Translations under genes and position numbers: made by a program | Shown: positions 57,407 to 64,000 of the stretch, piece by piece | How positions within the stretch are numbered: position 1 is the stretch's first letter | Layout of the letters: every line of letters begins with the position of its first letter | The notes under the pieces: generated by a model | What the model saw: only the letters and a program-made list of their open reading frames with translations | What the model was told of the DNA's origin: nothing | The model's database searches: none | Assembly (NCBI GenBank): GCA_027924585.1 | Contig: BSBM01000199.1 | Coordinates: 9,789,001-9,853,000, forward strand | Direction: 5' to 3' | Origin: Larix kaempferi | Lineage: Eukaryota; Streptophyta; Pinopsida; Pinales; Pinaceae | DNA: 64,000 nucleotides

Positions 57407-57988
57407 TGTTGATGTATATGCAGCTTTGAAATGTATTTCATCTATATATTTTATATATATTTATTGTACCCTTATAAGAGATGTGTTATTCCTCTATAAG
57501 GAAGTGTCGCAAGATTGTGTACTTGGAGACGGGTTATTAGACCACCATGTGTGGGGTCAGCCCTGAAAAATATACTATATGGTGGATGTACCTATCTAGA
57601 CAAGTCGTCCCCATAAGGTCACTAGGAAAACAGGTTAGTATAAATAGAGATCGGGAGATCTCTATTTCGATCACTCGAAAACTCACACTTCTCTCACTCA
57701 TAAAGTGGTGCACTAGTGAGGAGGAGGATCATCTGCTACTAGGAGACTATCTTAGTGTATTTTGGTTGTACTTTGGTTGAGCCATTGCTCTCTCTATCTC
57801 TGAGGAAGTTGTGGGGTTTTTCACCTTAGGGTTTTCCCCACGGAAACTCTATGTCTCTTGTCTCTCATGCTTTTGATTCTTGTGATGCTTGTGATGCTTA
57901 TTATGATTGTTATGCATTCATATATTGTACATGTTATTCTCTCAGTAAAGATCCTAGAGTATTGTAAATTAATGCTCAAAATTTAACA
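57407..57988 (+). repeat. 5' LTR of element C
   Basis: 582 bp from TGTTGATGTATATG to AATTTAACA. TATAAATAG at 57639-57647. The first 177 bp can be compared with the 3' LTR (63824-64000), and they match closely apart from an insertion of about 18 bases in the 3' copy (TCATGTGTATTGACAAGT). Confidence 0.93.
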
Positions 57989-58000
57989 TGGTATCGGAGC
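57989..58000 (+). other. Primer-binding site of element C
   Basis: TGGTATCGGAGC, one mismatch from the initiator tRNA-Met complement. Confidence 0.85.
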
Positions 58001-58561
58001 TAACCTGAGAAGAAGACATTATGCAGTGACAGAAACTAGGGTTCTTATTTATTGGGTTTCTCTCCACATATTTTGGAAATGCAGTATAGTAGATTGACTC
58101 TACTCATCAAGTAGAATCTATCTGTCCAATCAGAATTCAATTCTGAGCATTTTCAGATTTGGCCCTAAAAATTAGGGTTTCCACAAAAATAGAAATTTCT
58201 GAAATCTGAAGACATAACTGGAAGCTCCTTGCAAAAATCGAAGTTTAGAGCTTTGGATCAAGATTTTTGGCTTGGTAGATCTCTGGGAAACTCAAACCCT
58301 AAATCAGGGCTCTCCTTAGTGAACCCGGGAAGACAAAAAGGCATTTCTAAAGGGTAAAGCTTTGCTGATCTCAAATTCTAAATACACCAGGCTGATCAGC
58401 TCATCAAGGTGCATCTTTCTATGCTTTCATAAAGTTGAAATTCACATTTTGAATTTTTAGGGCTTTTCCGACAAACCCTAATCCGGAACCAGATCCAGTT
58501 TTTAGCATTTCAACTGGTAAGACCTAAATCTTCTCTATTTCCATTTGAAGTACTCTTTAAG
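58001..58561 (+). other. Untranslated leader of element C
   Basis: 560 bases, partly alignable with the leader of B (16600-16880). It has several AAACCCTAA-type motifs. No ORF. Confidence 0.65.
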
Positions 58562-59414
58562 ATGTCTCACCAGACCAAGCTTGAGGAATAAGCTTGAAGG
58601 GGATAATAACTTCCGAGCTTGGAAGTATAGGATTGGGTTAATCCTGGAAGAGAATGAGTTGGACTCATATGTAAAAGAAGACATCCCTATCCCAAAGGAT
58701 GAAGAGGCTAAAGTATTGCATAAGAAGAACTTGGTCAAGGCAAAGAGAATCATTGCTGATTCTATCAAAGACCATCTCATACCCCATGTGTCTTCTCTAA
58801 AGACACCCAAGGAGATGTTTGACTCTTTGACCAAGCTATTTGAAGGGAAGAACAGAAATCGGAAGATGACTCTGTGGAACCAATTGAAAGGAGTAAAGTT
58901 TCAGAATGGAGAAACCATTCAATCTTATTTTTCTAGGGTCTCCCAGATTAAGGAACAACTAGAAGCAGTAGATGAAATGGTGGAGAATGGTGAAGTTGTC
59001 ATGACCACTCTAAATGGCCTACCCAGGTCATGGGATTCCTTTATTCAAGGAATTTGTGCAAGGAAGAAGTTGATCTCCTTCAACAAATTGCGGGAAGAAT
59101 GTTCTCAAGACGAAGCAAGGCTCGTGGCCCGAGAAGAAAAGATGGGAAGTGAAGATCAAGCTCTCACAGTACACACCAATAAAGGAAGGTCAAAGAGAGA
59201 GCACTCTCATACCAAGAAATCTTCACACTATCATCAACATAAAGATAAGAAAGATCTCGTATGCTTCACATGTAATGAGAAAGGTCATTTTGCTTCAGAA
59301 TGTCCCAAGAACAAAAGGAACAACAACACCAAGAAGAAGAAGGGAAGTAGGAAAAGATATCATGCTCATGCTGCTGAAGATGATGAACCACCCAAGAAGA
59401 AGGCTAGGGCATAA
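58562..59414 (+). pseudogene. Element C gag
   Basis: Ty1/copia capsid protein. The family start is best placed at ATG 58562 (MSHQTKLEE), but a frameshift within about 30 bases moves the rest to another frame: NKLEGDNNFRAWKYRIGLIL, KMTLWNQLKGVKF, YFSRVSQIKEQLEAVDEMVE and MTTLNGLPRSWDSFIQGICA. The knuckle CFTCNEKGHFASEC is an intact C-x2-C-x4-H-x4-C. It ends in a basic stretch (PPKKKARA) before TAA at 59412-59414. The frame continues directly into protease. Confidence 0.9.
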
Positions 59415-59884
59415 AGTGATGATAGTGATGATGACTCATCAAGTGAAGAAGAGTATGTTCTAATCTCTGCTCTCACAGGTACTATCTCTCATGGTTGTAA
59501 TGATTGGTTAATTGACAGTGGGGCTTCCAAACAAATGATTGGGTTTAAGGAATCTTTTGTAAACCTATCTGAACATGAATCACCCCATAAGGTGAATCTT
59601 GGGGATGATTTTCAATACCCAATCAAAGGAAGTGGTGAAGCCTCCTATAACCTAGATTCTGGAAAATATTTGAAGACGAAAGAAGCCCTTTATGTACCTG
59701 GGCTCAACAAGAATCTTCTCTCCATCTCTGCATTGGAGGCAAAAGACATGAGGGTTCCATTTGTAGATGGCCAAGTCCTAATGTGGCCAAAGGATAAATC
59801 TATTGATGATGCAGTGGTGATTGGAGAGCAAGAGGGAGGCTTGTACAAATTGATCGGACAACCTGAACTTGCTATGGTGACATG
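59415..59884 (+). pseudogene. Element C protease and start of pre-integrase
   Basis: In the same frame as gag, after one TAA: an acidic run (SDDSDDDSSSEEE), then WLIDSGASKQMIGF (catalytic Asp-Ser-Gly), VNLGDDFQYPIKGSGEASY, LYVPGLNKNLLSISALEAKD and GLYKLIGQPELAMVT before TGA at 59882-59884. The next expected part, the HHCC zinc finger of integrase, is missing. Confidence 0.88.
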
Positions 59885-60990
59885 AAGACAAAGTTTCATC
59901 CATAGTCATGGATCACATGGAGGTATGCATGATTTGGTTTTGAAAAGGTTAACTAATGAGTTATGCAGGTCATTGAAGAGAAAAAGAACACATTGCTAGA
60001 CATAACTAGCAAATATGGTGATCAAGTATGTTTTTCTTATATCATAGGATCTATTATATATATATGCATGACATGATTGATGATGTTTATTCATAAAGAC
60101 ATAGGTTTGAATAATCATGGGTATATGCATATTATGTGTCTTACCTTAATTAATGTTATGACTAACCAGAAGAGTCATAGGTTCGAGTAATCATAGGTTT
60201 AGACATGTTATGTTTCTTATGATATGACTAACCATAAGAGTCCTATATAAACCTTGAATGCTAATGTTTATTATTTATGTTTGAAATGATCATGACTATA
60301 CATGCTTGAGATTATCATGTTCTAATAGTATTGAGGATATACTAATGAATGTATGATTTTGTATGAGATTACAAGGATGACACAATCATGATACTAATAA
60401 GCATGCATAGGGACCAAGGATGAATATAAGTTCAAGGATAGGTAGTCCAGGAAGCAAATATCAAGAGGGAGCACACTCCAACAGCTCCTACAAGAAAGCA
60501 AAGACTCAGAGGGAGTCCACCCAACAAACAAACAAAGATAAGTATTTTAATTACCACTTCTTACATATTTGTTTGTTTAAATAAAATTGTTCAATAATAC
60601 ATATGCTTATGTTCCTAGACTTAGGATATGTATTTTGCATATTTACATTAATGAACAAGATACTACTAATATGCCTATGATGGGTAAGTGGCCTATGGCA
60701 CTGTACAACATTCCATTGCTACTTATCTAGAATGAAACCTCTTTGCTGACATGTTGGGATTTGTGCAGACTCTTAACAATGTTCTGGTAGAGATTGGAAG
60801 GCATCTAGAAAGTTACGGGATATGGATAAATGTTGTATTGAAGCATTGGCTTAAATAATTGCATGACTGTATGACATATTCCTTTATGTGAAAGAACTTG
60901 TTCTGAAAATTATGAGATAAATGTTGTATTGAAGCATTCTAATCATGCAATTTAACTTGTCTTGTAGAAAAGATTGTATACCTTCACCCA
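59873..60990 (+). other. Integrase-replacing block of element C, shared with B
   Basis: About 1.1 kb lies where integrase should be. It aligns in patches with 15011-16200 of B (opposite strand). Splice-like junctions are visible: TTATGCAG before GTCATTGAAG, GGTGATCAA before GTATGTTTTTC, and TTAACTTGTCTTGTAG (60952-60967) before the RT part. A short stretch encoding EANIKREHTP and PTRKQRLRGS (about 60450-60535) is conserved in both. The 22-base phrase ATAAATGTTGTATTGAAGCA occurs twice (60826, 60919) in C but once in B. Confidence 0.75.
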
Positions 60991-62332
60991 CAAAAGAAGG
61001 AATACAACATATTTATCTATTGAAGATATTGAAGTTCCCAGGATACGGGAGAATGCCATGATCCGTCGATCATGAAGAATGATGTTTGGAATGCGGTCCC
61101 ACGACCTAAAGGGAAGTTTGTTATGACTTCCATATGGAGCTATCAGATCATGCATGCTGCAAATGGCAGCATAGAGAAATATAAAAGTAATGAAATGGAA
61201 GATACACCAGATGGATTTCAAGACAAGTTTCTTGAATGGTGTAGTCATATATGTGTGCAGAACTTTGTAGGATAGATAGCTTTCTATCCAGTTTGAGCTT
61301 TACCAAGAGTAAAGCAGACTCCAACCTTTCCTACAAGGTTGAGGAAGGTAATCCTGTGATTCTACTTCTGTACATGGATGATTTATTTGTAATAGGAGAT
61401 GACAGATTGATTGCAGATACTAAGAGGAAGCTTGCTGCTGAGTTCGATATGAAAGATTTGGGAATGATGCATTATTTCCTAGGTATGTAGGTATGGCAGA
61501 GTGCAGGTGGGATCTTCCTTGGTCAAGGGAAGTACACAATAGATATCCTGAAGAGATTCAGGATGATAGATTGCAAGGCCATGGCCACACCTATGGCATC
61601 GAATCTGAAGCTTCTATGTGATGCTTCATCTGAGCCGGTTGATGTCTCTATGTATCGTCAGATGATTGGGTCCTTGATGTACCTGACGAACACGAGACAA
61701 GATATTTGCTTTGTGGTGAACACATTGAGATAGTTCCTGACAGATCCGAGGAGTGTTCACCTGGTTGCTGTAAAGCATGTTCTGAGGTACCTGAAGGGTA
61801 CAGTGGATTATGGGCTCAAGTATGAAGCGAATCAAAAGTTTAACCTGCAGGGTTATGTTGATTCGGATTGGATAGTAGTGCTGCAGATAGGAAGAGCACA
61901 TCTGGTTGCTGCTTTAGTATGGGGTCAGGTGTGATCTCTTGGTTTAGCAGGAAGTAGTCCTGCGTAGCACTGAGTACAGCTGAGGCAGAGTATGTTGTAG
62001 CCTGTTCAGCTAGTTGTGAGGCAGTATGGCTACGGAAGCTACTGTCTGAGTTATTTGATCTCCCATTGGATGTTACTGGTATCTTTTGTGATAACCAGAG
62101 TTGTGTGTAGCTATCTAAGAATCCAGTGTTTCATGACAGGTCGAAACACATAGAGATCAAATATCAGTATATCAGGGATATGGTGCAGAGAGGAGCTGTG
62201 AAGCTTCTGTACGTTGCAACAGACGAGCAGATTGCAGATGTGTTGATGAAACCACTAGTCAGGGTGAAGTTCGAGTACTTCAGGGAGAGGCTTCATGTTC
62301 TTCAGATTGATGACACTTCGAGGAAGAAGTGA
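60991..62332 (+). pseudogene. Element C pol remnant: reverse transcriptase with internal deletions, and RNase H
   Basis: The N-terminal part SIMKNDVWNAVPRPKGKFVM and GSIEKYK is joined to the WKIHQMDFKTSFLNGVV region (another frame) and then to SLSFTKSKADSNL, so at least two segments of RT are deleted. The active site LLLYMDDLFVIG (61371-61382) and MKDLGMMHYFLGM are present, followed by LMYLTNTRQDICFVVN and GYVDSDW. A frameshift near 61868 then destroys most of RNase H. The C-terminal DRSKHIEIKYQYIRDMVQRG to DDTSRKK is back in an open frame and matches B. Confidence 0.9.
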
Positions 62333-63810
62333 TGGACACATTTGTAGAATCCATTCCAAGCATGTTGGAAGGAGGATCCTTCACATGGCTGTGGATGTAA
62401 GTGCTGGATGATGAGCATCAGGACGATGCTCCAGTTACTTCTCTGTATATGCATCATGTTGGATGCTGGATATGATCAGTTGGATCATTTATATGTATAT
62501 GTATATACGCATCATGTTGGATGATGGATATGGTCAGTTGGATCATTTATATGTATGTACGCATCATGTTGGATGCTGGATATGATCATTTGGATCATTT
62601 GTATGAATTTTGTATATGCATCATGTTGGATGCTTGAACCATGTATCTGTATATGTATCAGGTGGATACATTGTATGATCAGGTAGATCATGTATGTTGA
62701 TATGTATCATGTATGATTAGGTGGATCATGTATTTGTATTTGTATCAGGTGGATCATGTATGATGATATGTATTAGGTAGATACTTGGTATGCATCAGGT
62801 AGATGCATTGTATGATTAGGATGATCATGGATGATGAGCTTCAGGATGTTGCTCTAGATGACATGTAGCAGGATGTTGCAGTGATGATGATCAGGATGAT
62901 CATGTGTACATTAGGATGATGTATGGTGAGTATCAGGTTGATACTCTGTGGTCATGGAATAGGTTGTACAGATAAGCATGTAATTTGTGCCAAGAGAGAT
63001 TTGCAAATAGTCTTTCGAGGTTTTTCCTATGGCATGTAATTTGTACCCTGGGATATCTGGAAAATGCTCTTTCGAGGTTTTGCTTGGGAGGACATATAAT
63101 TTGTGCCTTGGGAGATCTGCAGATAGTCTTTCGAGGTTTTTCCTATGGCATGTAATTTGTTCCCTAGGATATCTGGCAGATGCTATTTTGATGTTTTGTC
63201 CTATGGCATGTAATTTGTGCCCTGGGATATCCAATAGGTTGAGCCGTGTGCTCGTCATCAGTCCTGGGATGCTCTTTCGAGGTTTTTCCATGACCACATG
63301 TAATTTGTGCCATGGGAGATCCAATAGGTTGAGCCTTGTGCTCGTAATCAGTCCGGGGATGCTCTTTCGAGGTTTTGTGGTGACCACATGTAATTTGTGC
63401 CCTGGGAGATCCGATAGGTTGATCCTTGTGCTCGCAATCAATCCTGGGATTCTCTTTTGAGGTTTTGCGGTGGGGTCACATGTAATCAGTTCTGGAGATA
63501 TGGACAGGATGAAAAAGGCCTCAGATGCTCTTTAGGGTTCTTGCTAGTCAAGAGACTCTTTTAAGGTTTTCTGATGCACATAATAAGTCCTGAGATTTCC
63601 ACAATATGGCCAGTGATGTCGAAGACCTGTAGGTGGTGGGCTTACATCCAGTATGAAAAAGGACTGGCTCTGTAGAACTTCCTATGATGAGTAGAGTCAA
63701 AGATTGGTTGAGATAGCAGTAGCAGTGACGATGATGATGATGATGCATCGATGGCGATGATCCCGTGAAGAAGACTTGTCTAGCATAACTATGTCGAGAA
63801 ATACCTTCCT
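62333..63810 (+). repeat. Minisatellite tail of element C
   Basis: About 1.48 kb between the RNase H stop and the polypurine tract. First array (about 62400-62930): units with GCATCATGTTGGATGCTGGA and ATGTATCAGGTGGATACATT. Second array (about 62980-63540): units of about 60-110 bases with ATGTAATTTGTGCCCTGGGA and CTCTTTCGAGGTTTT. The ORFs on both strands here (62911-63441, 63029-63460) are open only because of the repeat. Counterpart of the tail in B. Confidence 0.85.
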
Positions 63811-63823
63811 AGTTAAGAGGGAG
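63811..63823 (+). other. Polypurine tract of element C
   Basis: AGTTAAGAGGGAG immediately before the 3' LTR start TGTTGATG. Confidence 0.88.
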
Positions 63824-64000
63824 TGTTGATGTATATGTAACTTCAGAATGTATTTCATCTATATATTTTATATATATTTATTGTACCCTTATAAGAGATG
63901 TGTTATTCCTCTATAAGGAAGTGTCGTCATGTGTATTGACAAGTGTCGCAAGTGTGTGTACTTGGAGATGGGTTATTAGACCACCATGTGTGGGGTCAGC
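63824..64000 (+). repeat. 3' LTR of element C (first 177 bp)
   Basis: Matches 57407 onward, with the insertion noted at the 5' LTR. Cut by the window edge. Confidence 0.92.

Larger units (their letters stand above)
57407..64000 (+). mobile_element. Copia element C, same subfamily as B, 3' LTR runs off the right edge
   Basis: Plus-strand order is 5' LTR, PBS, leader, gag, protease, integrase-replacing block, RT with a large deletion, RNase H, minisatellite tail, polypurine tract and 3' LTR start at 63824. It is inserted in the extra RNase H region of element D. The left flank is CCATA (57402-57406); the second target duplication copy is outside the window. Confidence 0.94.

Noticed and set aside
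62911-63460. Overlapping ORFs of 176 and 143 codons on opposite strands with repeating peptides
   Set aside because: They are by-products of the minisatellite tail of element C; the same array in B (12840-13669) gives similar repeats, and neither ORF resembles a known domain.

Overview
The window looks like intergenic DNA of a seed plant with a large, repeat-rich genome. The evidence is plant-type LINEs with an archaeal-like RNase H, Ty1/copia and Ty3/gypsy elements primed by initiator tRNA-Met, CHG-type decay of Gln codons, and a decayed metallothionein-like exon. A gymnosperm would fit, but nothing here fixes the species. I found no intact host gene. Nearly all recognisable coding sequence is transposon-derived and broken.

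Layout. 1-~5215: LINE-1 on the minus strand, running off the left edge (ORF1, then EN, RT, zinc-binding and RNase H domains of ORF2). ~5216-8587: AT-rich old sequence with one weak ORF and a metallothionein-like relic. 8588-21185: copia element A (minus), split inside its integrase by copia element B (12081-18268, minus, 5-bp target duplication GTTGA). 21186-~38309: mostly non-coding, with several tandem arrays and a gypsy-like primer-binding site and a polypurine tract without pol. 38310-39861: LINE-4 (plus, 5'-truncated, 14-bp target duplication). ~40668-42200: very old LINE-3 RT fragment between direct repeats. 42608-45726: LINE-2 (minus, 5'-truncated, 14-bp target duplication). 46055-50615: LTR element F, with very unequal LTRs and no coding interior. 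50717-end: a three-deep nest. Gypsy element E (plus; LTR, PBS, gag start) is interrupted by gypsy element D (minus; Tat-like, with an extra RNase H upstream of RT), which is interrupted by copia element C (57407 to beyond the window, plus).

How the parts relate. B and C belong to one copia subfamily. In both, the integrase region is replaced by the same ~1.1 kb block with intron-like edges, so they probably moved with proteins supplied in trans. A, B and C also share an unusual architecture: a 1.1-1.5 kb minisatellite-rich tail between the RNase H end and the 3' LTR. Many premature stops fall at Gln codons that are conserved in the protein families, as expected from C-to-T decay of methylated CAG (CHG) sites.

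The observations I rate highest are the shared integrase-replacing block of B and C, the domain swap in D (extra RNase H with all catalytic acids, native RNase H without them, RT motif damaged), the UAAUG stop-start overlap in LINE-1, and the coding-like extension after the RNase H of LINE-4. All domain calls were made by eye from translations; no database search was run.
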